NCBI GenBank assembly: GCA_018350325.1
Contig: JAEVLN010000039.1
Span: 372,001-436,000 of the forward strand
Length of the DNA stretch: 64,000 bases
From: Globodera rostochiensis
Taxonomy: Eukaryota > Nematoda > Chromadorea > Rhabditida > Heteroderidae
Direction: 5' to 3'
Of this stretch, positions 32,155-42,222 are shown in pieces. The notes beneath the pieces were generated by a model that saw only the letters and a list, made by a program, of their open reading frames with translations, ran no database searches and was not told the DNA's origin. Every line of letters starts with the position of its first letter. The stretch's first letter is position 1. Made by a program: the position numbers and the translations under genes.

Positions 32155-34228
32155 ATGGGAAAGTTTTGTATTTTAATTATGGTGGCATTAATTGCAACAA
32201 ATTCACTGGACAAAGCCGAATCCGTAAAAGTAAAATTGGAGGGAACGCCACTCAAAACATTTGATGAAATATTCGGAGAAGGCTGGTGGGAGAAAGGTGA
32301 AGCCGAAGATTTGAAAACGCCGCCAACAAACTTTGGACAAAATGTCCATCACCAAATCGACCGACAAAACACCCAAATTGGACAAATTGAACCCAATTCA
32401 ACTGATCAGAATCCTCCTCTAACAAAGTATGATTCAGGTCAAATTGAACCCAATTCAATTGATCAGAATCCTCCTCTCACAGAGTCTGATCACTCTGATA
32501 ATGCCAATTCAAACGAAAATATTGCTAAAAATGAGCGAAAAAGTAAAATTATTAACAAATTCCTCTCAATTAAAGACGAATTTAAGCAAAAAAGAAAACA
32601 TTCGAAAAAAGAATGGGCTCAAATTGACAATAGAATTGCTAAGCACTTAAAAGTCAGTCGCTCAAAAATATATAAATGGAAAAAAGAATTAGGCTTAAGT
32701 CGAAAAACCGGTGAGATTTATTTCTTAAATATTTGCTAAAAACAATCTCTAAATATCGGGGAAATATTAACGAGCTGACTCAAATTTCACAATTTAAAAT
32801 TAAACACCGAATAATTTATTTTTGAATGTTTTGCTTTTTTAGGGCCAAATTACTCCAACGATGAAAAACTTAAAATTGTGAAAAAGTTAATGCAAATGAA
32901 AAGTGACAATTCCGGTGAGGACAAAAAATCATGCAAAGAAATAGACAAAGAAATTGCTGAAAGATTCGGCGTTGATGTTCGCACAATAAACCAATGGAAA
33001 AAAGCATTTGGCCTAAGTCGAAAACATCCAAAAAATGACCGAATAAATTTGTTAGATAAATTTGATCAAATGAAAGCCGAGTTAAAGCGGGTCGGATTCA
33101 AAAACTCTTATAATCACGAAATTGATGAAACTGTCGCAAAAGAGTTGGGCCTCAGTGATAGGACAATTTACAGGTGGAAAAGTGAATTTGGCCAAAGCGG
33201 TGAGTATTTCGAGTAGGGTTGAGCCCCGACCCCCAAACCCCGTCGTGGATCGGGGGTGAACACCTCTAAAAATAGGACTTTTTTGAGTGAAATAGTGCTA
33301 TTGAAAATATATTTGGTTACCTATATTATGTGGTGGTGTGTGGTGTGGCAGTGAGGGAGTTCTGTTGTGGGTTCGGAGCCCCTATTGCGTAAATTAATTT
33401 TTACCACTTAATATGAACATCAATAGGTGGAGTACACAATTAAATTTTTAAAATTATTTGTTGTTTTAAAATATTTTGGATGTCAATTCAGCTCATTTTA
33501 AATTTTTTGGTCAGCAAAATTGGACAACTATTTAAAAAATGTAGTTATTACTAGAGTCCGGAGTCCGGACCAAAACCCAAAACCAAAAGATTTTTGGGTT
33601 GTTTTGTACAAAATTTTTTCTCAATATTATTGATCAAATTTTGTTTGGGTCCAACTTTCCGGTGAAAACTTCCAAAATTTGTGAAATGTTGACCATTTTC
33701 TTTCATTTTAAGAAATTCAATTTTTCGTTATTTTGAAGCAATTTTTCTTAACAAACATTGTTGAAAGCTTCAAAAAATTTTCCCGGCGGCGCCTATCGGC
33801 ACCGCCCGACTCCTCACATTCCTAAAAAGCTTCAAAACATTTTTTACAAATTACAAAATCGTCTTCACTCTTAAGATTTTTGAGGATGATGAATGTAGAG
33901 CCCGGACTTGAGGACCGATTGACATTTCAATCAAGAATTTCGTAAAATTTTGACCGAGATTTCATCCGAGAATCACGATCGGTCCGTGCTCTACATGAAT
34001 GAATTAAAATATATATATATTTTATGATTGGCCAGTAGAAGATTGCTGAAATTTTTATGAAAAAAATTGTTATGAATAAAATTTTCTTGAACCCGACCCC
34101 CGATCCCCGATCCCGACCCCCGACTTTCCTGCTCGCGAGGGGTCGGGGCTCAACCTTAATTTCGAGTCCAATTTTATTAATTAAAATTCTTTACAGCACA
34201 AAAAAATAAACACTCCCAAAGCAAATAA
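32155..34228 (+). CDS. sHTH-13, secreted HTH protein with an extra HTH exon and a transposon in its intron
   Basis: Exons are 32155-32710, 32843-33199 and 34197-34228, giving 314 residues. The leader is MGKFCILIMVALIATNS, with the WWEK motif and two linker units. HTH1 ends at exon 1 (GLSRKT). Exon 2 (357 nt, phase 1-1) encodes an additional module (IVKKLMQMKSDNSGEDKK to INQWKKAFGLSRK) and then HTH2. The last intron is 997 bp because a hAT-like element (33214-34158) sits in it. Exon 3 meets TAA (34226-34228) where relatives have CAA in SKQKELMKRYY, so HTH3 is lost. The remaining exon 3 sequence continues as a relic. The HTH count is thus still three, but of types 1, 1b and 2. Confidence 0.75.
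33214..34158. mobile_element. hAT-like element, 945 bp, inside the sHTH-13 intron
   Basis: The ends are TAGGGTTGAGCCCCGACCCC and, inverted, TAAGGTTGAGCCCCGACCCC. The 8-bp target duplication ATTTCGAG is at 33206-33213 and 34159-34166. Removing it restores a normal family intron (GTGAGTATTTCGAGTCC...TTTACAG). No transposase is readable. It carries a nested MITE at 33896-33993. By orientation and position it need not stop splicing, because donor and acceptor are untouched. Confidence 0.9.
33896..33993. mobile_element. Nested 98-bp hAT-like MITE
   Basis: The ends TAGAGCCCGGAC... and ...GGTCCGTGCTCTA are inverted and match the TAGAGCACGGACCGATCG family (59014-59370, 15473). It is flanked by GATGAATG and CATGAATG, an 8-bp duplication with one mismatch. 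It was inserted into the larger element, so it is the younger of the two. Confidence 0.75.
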
Positions 34229-34690
34229 ATGGAATTAATGAAACGTTACTATGAAATTAAAAACAAAAAGCCTAAAATTAGTGACGAGGACAAGCAGCAT
34301 TCATCAACGCTATGATTTGTAATTGCAATAAGCAGGAATGATCACTTTTTTTTGTTTAAAAACACGGTAAAAATATATTGTTATCACCATTCGACGCAAC
34401 TTGCAAAGCTTTATAATATTCCGAAAAACCGCTAAGCGCTGCGCAATCCTTCCCCCCCCCCCTCCCCCCAAAAAAAAGTTTCTTATCCCAATCAAAAAAA
34501 TGTAACTGTCGTAAACAATTTAAAATTTGAAACGTAAAGTTGGCCAAATCAAAGTGCCACTTTAGTTAGATGGAAAAAGCAATTTAAACGACAGCAATTG
34601 CATCCAAATTCTGTTGATGGTCATTTTGTGGAAGAGAATGCCGCGGTAAATGTTGAGGCAATTGGGAACTCGAATTTGGGAAATATTTGA
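34229..34690 (+). pseudogene. Remains of sHTH-13 exon 3
   Basis: HTH3 continues in frame after the stop (GLMKRYYEIK-type) to GACGAGGAC at about 34291. Unrelated DNA follows (about 34292-34545, with a C-rich run near 34450). The module then resumes at GCCACTTTAGTTAGATGG and runs to the old stop TGA at about 34688. It is untranslated because of the upstream stop. Confidence 0.75.
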
Positions 34691-35394
34691 ATTGCCAATC
34701 TTTGAAAAAACCTCAAATCTGTTAACAAACTTTCTATTTTTTTTTAAATTTGAACCCGCAACCGCTCGAAATGTCGAGCCAAAGCCACGAAATGTCTGAC
34801 TTCAATTTTACGAACCTCGGACCCAAATTCGAACAATTTTCAAGAAATTAAAATAGTTTTTCTAGGGGCTTTAAGGGCCGTAGAATACGAAGCTGACCTT
34901 CATTTCACGTAATTCTGAATCCCAGACCCGAATTCGAACATTTTTTGATCACATTTTCTCAAGTTTCAAAAATCATTTGAACAATTTCAAGCTTTTCTTA
35001 GGTTGGCATGATATTTTTGAGTGGGGAATTTTTTCATAATTTTGGGACTAAAATGTAATTTTTGTGTTAATTAATTCCTCTTAAATTTTCATAAATTTAA
35101 GATAATAAACTTTTTACTATTTTTACAATTTTAATAAATATAACTTTATAAAATAATATTAAAAGCAATAAATGACAGCCCACAATTGAAATGGGTATTC
35201 ATAGAAATTATATTCTTTATTAATTATCGCACCAAAATCAATATTCCTGACGTTTCATAAATATTTTTTCTTAAACCTTTTGAACCGGGACCAAATCAAT
35301 ATTCCAGACTGGCGACGATTGGGCTAGTTTATTCGTTTATTTTATGCGTTTATTTACTTTTTGGCAAAAATTGCGAGAAATTTGATTTTTTATA
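34691..35394. other. Intergenic, includes orphan promoter block
   Basis: About 34790-35010 is repeated at about 35620-35850, so a roughly 0.85-kb piece including an exon 2 end was duplicated in tandem. An isolated minus-strand copy of the upstream block is at 35167-35201. No gene is seen. Confidence 0.5.
35167..35201 (-). promoter_or_regulatory. Orphan copy of the shared upstream block
   Basis: On the minus strand: AATACCCATTTCAATTG + TGGGCTGTCATTTATTGC. No sHTH start follows within 300 bp in that direction; sequence there is flank repeat. It marks a deleted or displaced gene. Confidence 0.45.
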
Positions 35395-35578
35395 AAATCT
35401 AAAATTAGTGACAAGGAAATTACCAACATTTTGAAAATTGGAAGAGCCACTTTGGTTAATTGGAAGAAAAAATTTGAACGACAGCAATTGGATCAAAATT
35501 CTGTTGATGGTCATTTTGTAGAAGAAAATGCCGCGGTAAATGTTGAGGCAATTGGAACTCGAATTCGGGAGATATTTG
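35395..35578 (+). pseudogene. Isolated sHTH exon 2 fragment
   Basis: It starts mid-HTH3 (KISDKEITNILKIGRATLVNW), continues through the DGHFVEENAAVNVEAIGT tail and ends at TGA with one base lost near 35560. No exon 1 or acceptor precedes it. It is closest to the exon 3 remains at 34550-34690. Confidence 0.75.
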
Positions 35579-36204
35579 AATGAATGACCGCTGCCCCACA
35601 TAATATCGATGCCACGAAATGTCTGGCCTCTATTTTACGAACCTCGGACCCGAATTTGAATAATTTTCAATAAATTAAAATAGTTTTTCTAGGGGCTTTA
35701 AGGGCCGTAGAATACGAAGCTGACCTTCATTTCACGTAATTCTGAATCCCAAACCCGAATTTGAACATTTTGATCACATTTTCTCAAGTTTCAAAAATCA
35801 TTTGAACAATTTCAAGCTTTTCACAGGTTGGCATGATATTTTTGAGTGGGAAATTTTTTTCATAATTTTGCGTTATAGAATTCGAATTATGAATTCCATT
35901 TTGACCGAATTCGAACCCCAAACCCGAAAACTAATTTCGAAAAATTGTTCGAATTTGGGTTCAAGGTTTGAAAAAGTCACAATTCGATTCTATGACCCCG
36001 AAAACCCTCAGAAACAGCTTTTTATCGATTTTGAACTGACGTTTCATTACACCGACTTTCATCACACCGATGTTTCATCACACGGACGTTCCATCACACG
36101 GACGTTTCATCACACGGACGTTTTATACCCGGACTGTTCATCACCGGAAGTTTTATACCCGAACGTTTCATCACACGAAAGTTTAAACCCGGGTGATTCA
36201 TCAC
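35579..36204. other. Flank repeat and ACCG/ACGG minisatellite
   Basis: About 36040-36204 consists of imperfect 16-18 bp units of the form TTTCATCACACGGACG, interrupted by ATACCCGGAC variants. The units resume after the element at 36824-36875. No gene is seen. Confidence 0.55.
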
Positions 36205-36823
36205 TAGGGCTGGGATTTATATGTGCTAAAAAACCCAAAATATGTATGTTTTTATGTGCTAAAAAATGCCAAAATATGTGCTAAAAATCCCAAAAAATGC
36301 TAAAATATGTGCTAAAATATATGCCAAAAATGGGAGCCAAAATCTAGTCAGTTTATGCATAAAAACCTTCAAAATTCATCTATCTTTATTAATTTTGCTC
36401 CTACAGTTGTAAATATACTATTTTTCACATGTTTTAAAAATTTTATAAAAAATATCAAAAGTAAAAAATTTTAGGGAAAATGTCGATCTTTGTGGGTGGA
36501 TTTTTGGTCCAAGAAAAAGTGAATTTTTAGGGGTGCATTTTTGAAAATTTTTGAAAAGCGATTTCTTAGGGGTGTATTTTTCGTTTTTATTGCATTTTTG
36601 TTAAGGAATTTTTGAAAAATGGCGAAATATGTGCTAAAACTCTGAAAAAGCTTAAAATATGTCAGTAAATATGTGCTAAAAAATACCCCCAAAATATGTT
36701 TTAATATGTGCTAAAAAGTCGCCCTAATTCAAAAATTTTTCAAAACAAATACTATTTTTGGGCTTCTCTCATGGTAAGGAATCCACGAAAAAAATATGTT
36801 ATAACATAAAAATCCCAGCCCTA
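36205..36823. mobile_element. hAT-like element, 619 bp
   Basis: The termini TAGGGCTGGGATTTATATG and, inverted, TAGGGCTGGGATTTTTATG are flanked by TTCATCAC on both sides (36197-36204, 36824-36831). The target is itself a minisatellite motif, so the duplication alone is weaker proof; the matched termini carry the call. The interior is rich in AAAATATGTGCTAAAA repeats and has no transposase. Confidence 0.82.
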
Positions 36824-37047
36824 TTCATCACACGAACGTTTCATCACACCGACTTTCATCACACCGATGTTTCATTTGATTTAAATTTGTTTCGGCGTAC
36901 AAAAATAGTAGCAAATTTATTGTCTATTCGTTACCAGCATGTTTGGAAGACAAAATTAAAAATCAGGTTTGGCTTATCATTGAAAAAGCATGGATTGACA
37001 AAAGGTAAATATGCCAAGAGTGAAAATGCCAAGAGAGAAAAACTCCA

Positions 37048-37113
37048 TAACGGTCGACTTTGGTTATGGACATTTTTTCCCAAAGTTTTGTTGGCGCCGG
37101 CCTTTTCAAAATT
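37048..37113 (-). pseudogene. Short sHTH exon 1 scrap
   Basis: The minus strand shows a degenerate copy of the APTNFGQNVHHQIDR coding stretch with small indels. It is about 65 bp with no neighbours in order. It is a relic only. Confidence 0.55.
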
Positions 37114-37444
37114 TTCCTTAATTTTTAGAAATTCAACCGAATTCAAAACCCAATTTAAATTTTTAATGCTCTGGTAGCTTAAAAAGTTTAAAGTCTCATA
37201 CTTCCCCGGGGGCGTTCAGCAAAAAATAACAACAGTTTAGTTAAGAACCAAGGGGTTTCTACACGGACACCTGAGAACCTTCCTTTGTCATTAAAGGCAT
37301 ACTTAAATTAATATCATTTTGAAACTAATATGTCAAAGTTCACTGTCAAGGACTGTGATATCACAATTTAAAAAATCTTCATCTTAAAACCCGCAAATTC
37401 GACATTTCTTTTCGCGAATTATTTTTCAAATTTCGTCATTCATT

Positions 37445-37880
37445 GAAATACTCCCCGAATTCGAATTCCCAATTTCCTGAACATTTGCCGCGGCATTCAT
37501 TCCACGGAATTAGAGTTGGTCATTTTTCCCGGTTCCGGGACTAAGGTACTGAAAAAAAGTACAAACGAGTACCTCAGTCCCGGGTCTCACCGGGACCGGG
37601 AAAAAACCCGGGAATTCCCGGTTTATCCCCTATTAAATTCCCGGTTTTAAATTTGCTGAAATCCCGGTCCCGGTTTTTCCCAAAAATCCCGGTCCCGACC
37701 AACTCTACACAGAATGAGATTTAGGATGCAATTGATGTCGTTTAAATTGCCTTTTCCATTTATACAAAGTTGCTCTTCCAATTTTCAACATTTTAATAAT
37801 GTCCACATTACTAATTTTAGGATTGTTGTTCTTAATTCATAATAACGTTTCATTAATTCCGTTTGTTTGCTGTGGGGGCT
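37445..37880 (-). pseudogene. sHTH exon 2 fragment split by a MITE
   Basis: On the minus strand it runs from the SKQ-type start (about 37875) through HTH3 (KMLKIGRATLYKWKRQF) to FHPN/DGHSV. There it is interrupted by the element 37511-37707. Tail sequence (VEENAAANVQEIG) follows to about 37445. One base is lost in the YYEIK region. No exon 1 lies upstream. Confidence 0.75.
37511..37707. mobile_element. hAT-like MITE, 197 bp
   Basis: The ends TAGAGTTGGTCATTTTTCCC and, inverted, TAGAGTTGGTCGGGACCGGG flank repeated CCCGGT/ACCGGG motifs. The target duplication is CACGGAAT (37503-37510) and CACAGAAT (37708-37715), one mismatch. Family sequence without the insert reads CACAGAATG, confirming the site. 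Confidence 0.85.
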
Positions 37881-38631
37881 TTTATTTTTGATAAAATTGC
37901 ATTTTATTATTTGTTTGTACCCGCAGCTTTGCTCGCCACCGCTCGCTTAAAACACTGAACTTATTTAATAGCTCAAATTTAGTGGTTTAAGCATTCGTCT
38001 GAAATTTCCCCCCCCCCACCCCAGTAAAGCAGAATCTCTAAAAAATTGATGATGGATGAGGCAAAGACGTTGAAGACAATTAGGAAGATATTTTATTAAA
38101 AAAATTATGTTTTACCATGAACTTATAAACAAAAAAATCCTTGCCGGTTAGTCCCGGTACAGGTCCCGGGGTTTTCCCAAAAGTCTGGTCCCGTACAAAC
38201 CTAGTTTCATCATGAATCCATTCTGATTTAACTCGAATTTCTTCTGATCAAGTTTTCGCTCTTTTTTTTTTTTGGATTTCTTTGAGCGACGGACATACTG
38301 GTATGAAGAACTCTGATTGGTTTTCTTGGTGTACAAACTCCGGTGGTGGTGAAGCCGGGAAAGCACAAAATTTTACTTTTTGTTACTAGACAATGGGATC
38401 GGCGATACCCAATGCTTTATGATTTTAATGCAAACACAACAAAACTTTATCAAAAAAAAGGATGACTAAGCGATGAGAGAACAATAAAATCAGGAACAAA
38501 TACAACAGAAAAAAATAACATATTTTGAAAAGCGAATTGGGCCGGAGGCGTAAAAACTTAGGTGGACTTGGAAAGCTCCTGGCAAACTGAAAAGAGTCTT
38601 CACCAAACAATCCTTCAGGTCCAATATTTTT
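37881..38631. other. Intergenic
   Basis: About 38150-38205 has GGTCCCGG/CCCGTACAAACC motifs like the MITE at 37511, perhaps a broken relative. About 38530-38620 is the module TTAGGTGGACTTGGAAAGC also found at 3222, 10401 and, inverted, 61300. No gene is seen. Confidence 0.4.
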
Positions 38632-39713
38632 AGAATTTTGATGCATTTGCTGGTTTAAATTGCCTTTTCCATATATACAAAGTGGTTCTTCCAATTTTCA
38701 ACCTTTTGGCAATGTCCCCAACACTCATTTTAGGATTTTGGTCCTTAATTTTATAATAACGTTTCATCAATTCCTTTTGTTCGTTGTTTGGGATATTTAT
38801 TTGGTTCTGTAAAAGAACTTTAAGTAATTTAAATAAATAATAAAATTGGGCTCGAAATACTCACTGGTTTGGCCAAGTTCACTTTTCCAATTGTAAAGCG
38901 TTAGAAAATTGAGGCCCAACTCTTTCGCGACAGTTTCATCAATTTCGTGATTATAAGAGTTTTTGATTCCAGCCCCGCTTTAACTCGGCTTTCATCTGAT
39001 CAAATTTCTCTACCAAAATTCTTCGCTCATTTTTTGGATGTTTTCGACTTAGGCCAAATGCTTTTTTCCATTGGTTTATTGTGCGAACATCAACGCCGAA
39101 TCTTTCAGCAATTTCTTTGTCTATTTCTTTGCATGATTTTTTGTCCTCACCAGCAGAATAATCACTTTTCATTTGCATTAACTTTTTCACAATTTTAAGC
39201 TTTTCATCGTTCGAGTAATTTATCCCTTAAGAAGAAAAACATTCAAAAGGCGTAAATTATTCGTTGTTTAATTTTAAATCGTGTTAATAATATTAACCCT
39301 ATATTTAGAGATTTTGAGCAAATATTTAAGAATAAATCTCACCGGTTTTTCGACTTAGGCCTAATTCTTTTTTCCATTCATATATTTTTGAGCGACTGAC
39401 TTTTAAATGTTTAGCAATTTTTTTTGTCAATTTTAGTCCATACTTTTTTTAAATATTTTCCTTTTTTCTTAAATTATTCTTTAATTGCGTGGAATTTGCT
39501 AACAATTTTATGATTTTGCTCATATTCAGCAATTTGATCAGTTGAATTGGGTTCAATTTGTCCGAGCTGATCAGTTTAATTGGGTTTAATTGTCCAAGCT
39601 GATCAGTTGAATTGGGTTTAATTTGTCCTAGCTGATCAGTTGAATTGGGTTCAATTTGTCCAAGCTGATCAGTTGAAGCCGGCGTTTTCAAATCTTCGGC
39701 GGCTTCATCTTTT
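38632..39713 (-). pseudogene. sHTH-14 pseudogene with the four-HTH exon plan
   Basis: On the minus strand it begins mid-gene at KDEAAEDLKTPA (about 39713), so leader and first motif are missing. Three to four linker units follow with frameshifts, then a damaged HTH1 (KYGLKLTKKIAKHLKVSRSK). An intron (GTGAGATTTATTC...) follows at about 39222-39342. The extra module HTH1b (EKLKIVKKLMQMKSDYSAGE to INQWKKAFGLSRK) is next, then HTH2 with a frameshift at AELKRGWNQ. The last intron is about 38807-38863, followed by HTH3. It shares the extra exon with sHTH-13 but in opposite orientation. Confidence 0.75.
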
Positions 39714-40090
39714 GTTGAACAACGAACCCGAAGTCAAACATTTGGTTGAACAAGTCTCGCCACATCTAAAAAAATTTTTTTTTAGATTCTTTTAAGATAT
39801 ATATATTTCCAGAAGTTTTATTAGCTTTAAGCCTTGAAAAGGTTCATGCTAAAACATATGAAATAGAATTGAAGTGAATAATGTTGATTAAAATCATTCT
39901 GTTTCATTTTATATGGCCAAAAAACAACTTATGAATTTACAATTTAATTTTAATGCAAAATTTAATTGCTTAAAATTTGTCTATAATTTTGTGTTAAAGA
40001 ATTTCTCGAAAAAGATTTTAAGGTAATAAATATTCACAAAATATAATAAAATGGTGAAAATGATATAAAAGCCAAAACTCATTCATCGTA

Positions 40091-40255
40091 GGACTGTTAG
40101 CCGAAGTGGAATGATGGAAAAACATAACAAATTTAAAGTCGCAAATTGCTGGAGTCTGAGTGATTTAAGTAAAAAATTGCTGCTTTCTCGTGGCTTTCAT
40201 CAATTTCCGACTTTAAATTGTCTTGTTTTATCCATAATTCCACGTCGTCCAACAT
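40091..40255. repeat. Inverted-repeat (hairpin) element upstream of the 205-aa gene
   Basis: Two arms of about 55 bp face each other: GTGGAATGATGGAAAAACAT...TTTAAAGTCG and its inverse CGACTTTAAATTG...ATTCCACGTCG, with a roughly 55-bp centre. The same structure stands at 60603-60790 and, enlarged, at 24165-24545, always just upstream of this gene type. It may be a MITE carried along by the duplications or a structured upstream element. Confidence 0.6.
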
Positions 40256-40285
40256 TCTTTCTCGACGAGTCTCATCATCAAATGG

Positions 40286-40293
40286 TATTTAAA
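40286..40293 (+). promoter_or_regulatory. TATA-like element
   Basis: TATTTAAA lies 70 bp before ATG 40356 and is conserved at the same place in the inverted copy and in the 24618 relic. Function is assumed from position only. Confidence 0.35.
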
Positions 40294-40355
40294 CGCTCCA
40301 CATAATCCAACAGTCACTTAAATTCATTAGCAAATTCGAATAAATCTTATCAAAA

Positions 40356-41326
40356 ATGGCTTCTTCATCAACACTGTTCTCCATCCTCGCAATTGTCTGT
40401 TTGCTGTGCAAATGTTGCATTTCGGCCCCACGTTAGACACTTTATAATTTTATTGTAATTGGAATTGGAATTTATAATTCGCAGAATTCCCGTGCTGTCC
40501 GGGCAGTCAGCAGGTGGTTTCTTTGATGGCCTCCTATGTTGATGCGTTTGCATCGACAATGACTGAATCGGCGGCTTGCAAAAATGCCAATGATGTCCAG
40601 AATGCCGTCAAAAGTGCACTAAACTCAATGGGCAGATGCCCCAATGGCGGTGGTGACCAAATTGTGAATGAAATTAATGCGAAACTTTCTTCAGCAGGTA
40701 GTAGCACCCACGAAAATAATATTACAGCACTTATAGACAATATCAGCCCGAAACCCTTTTTGGTGTAAGCTGACAGCGCATGGACCCTAATCACGGTTAC
40801 TGTAGTTACAGAATACCGAAATTATGGGATTCGGTCACTGTAAGCCTAGTAACAATCAGAAATGCAACAAACTGCAGCAGTAATTGGCTGATTTTCTAAT
40901 AATTAGCGTTATCCACATAAAAGCGATCCTCAGGTTTATTGATTGTTTTTTCTGGCATTCAGACGGATGCGCGTACAGTCTCAGCTTCGTCAAAGCCATG
41001 TTCGAGTTGGCCGCGTCAGCTGCAGACCATGTTGGCAATACATCATCAGCCTGGGGCAATTTGAGTCAAACGTTTGGAAAACAAATTGGCGCCATTCACA
41101 ACATTGGCAATGTGCACAACATTCACATTGCGGACGTGTTTTTCAACAAGCCGAGCAAAGGTTAATGATTTTAATTAAAATTATAATAAATAAACAATAA
41201 TAATAATTTTAAATAAGGATTGAAAATGGTGCTTTCTTTATTCCAGGAAATGGTGCACACCAAAATGTGCCACACCCGAACAATGTGATTTCCAGCCCTG
41301 GCAATTCCGGCTCTCACAAGCTCTGA
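40356..41326 (+). CDS. Small secreted protein, 205 residues, four exons
   Basis: Exons are 40356-40431, 40485-40764, 40979-41160 and 41247-41326. All donors and acceptors fit GT-AG and the frame is continuous. The leader [20 protein letters not shown], ending ISAP, is a clear signal peptide. The mature part starts [10 protein letters not shown], has few Cys (one pair CC, then AACK and GRCP), an Ala/Ser-rich helical stretch ([16 protein letters not shown]) and a His/Asn/Gly-rich tail ([11 protein letters not shown]) ending GSHKL. I recognise no domain. For intron 2 (40765-40978) GTAAGC with acceptor GTACAG is the pairing I found that keeps this frame; other pairings shift it. The same gene is present inverted at 59544-60514. 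It is likely exported; its role is unknown. Confidence 0.75.
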
Positions 41327-41640
41327 ATGTATATGCTGAATTGTGATGACGTCATTCCCAAATTTGGGACTTTGTAGAAAAAAGATTTGCATTTTCCTTA
41401 CATGTTTATTTATAGAAACTTTTTAATAAAAGTATTTTTTTTAATTTAGTTTTTTCCCATTAACAAAAAATAAATTTTTAAATAAGCGTGCGTTTGAAAT
41501 ACGTCAAGTTTTATTTAGTTGCCACTAAGACTTGTACTTGTTGATAACTTATTAGAATCACCGTTTTGCGAACAACTTGAGCACTTATTTAATTATAACT
41601 TACACTATTTGGACTTGTGTATTAAATACAATAAAGACTG

Positions 41641-42222
41641 TTCCTGTTTGTCAAGTTGTAACAGGCGCTTTTTCAACTTAGCCGCCTGTTCATGCTTGCC
41701 AAGTTGTAACAGGCGCTTTTTCAACTTAACCGCCTGTTCATGCTTGTTAAGTTGGAACATCGCTCTTTCAACTTAGTTGTTAAATTGGAACAGGCGCTCT
41801 TTCAACTTAGCCGCCTGTTCATGCTTGCCAAGTTGTAACAGGCGCTTTTTCAACTTAACCGCCTGTTCATGCTTGTTAAGTTGGAACATCGCTCTTTCAA
41901 CTTAGTTGTTAAATTGGAACAGGCGCTCTTTCAGCTTAGCCGCCTGTTCATGCTTGCCAAGTTGTAACAGGCGCTTTTTCATAACCGCCTGTTCATGCTT
42001 GTTAAGTTGGAACAGGCGCTCTTTCAACTTAGCCGCCTGTTCATAAACTTGTCAAGTTGGTACAGGCGCTCTTTCAATTAGCCGCTTGTTCATGCTTGCC
42101 AAGTTGTAACAGGCGCTTTTTCAACTTAGCCGCCTGTTCATGCTTGCCAAGTTGTAACAGGCGCTTTTTCAACTTAGCCGCCTGTTCATGCTTGTTAAGT
42201 TGGAACAGGCGCTCTTTCATGA
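41641..42222. repeat. 48-bp hairpin minisatellite, short array
   Basis: About twelve units of the form TAACAGGCGC-TTTTTCAACTTAGC-CGCCTGTTC-ATGCTTGCCAAGTTG stand in tandem, several shortened. In each unit AACAGGCG and CGCCTGTT can pair across 14-16 bases. It begins at the very end of the inverted-duplication arm. It is the same repeat family as 50455-53531. Confidence 0.85.

Larger units (their letters stand above)
39675..41636. repeat. Left arm of a roughly 2-kb inverted duplication
   Basis: It is the inverted counterpart of about 58865-61205. It covers an sHTH exon 1 scrap, the upstream region with its hairpin element, the four-exon secreted-protein gene and about 300 bp of 3' flank. It stops where the 48-bp minisatellite starts (41636). 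The right arm is longer by the 357-bp element plus its 8-bp duplication. Confidence 0.85.

Noticed and set aside
41641..42222. Regular repeats suggesting a CRISPR array
   Set aside because: Units are contiguous 48-bp tandem copies without unique spacers, in a eukaryotic intron-containing context.
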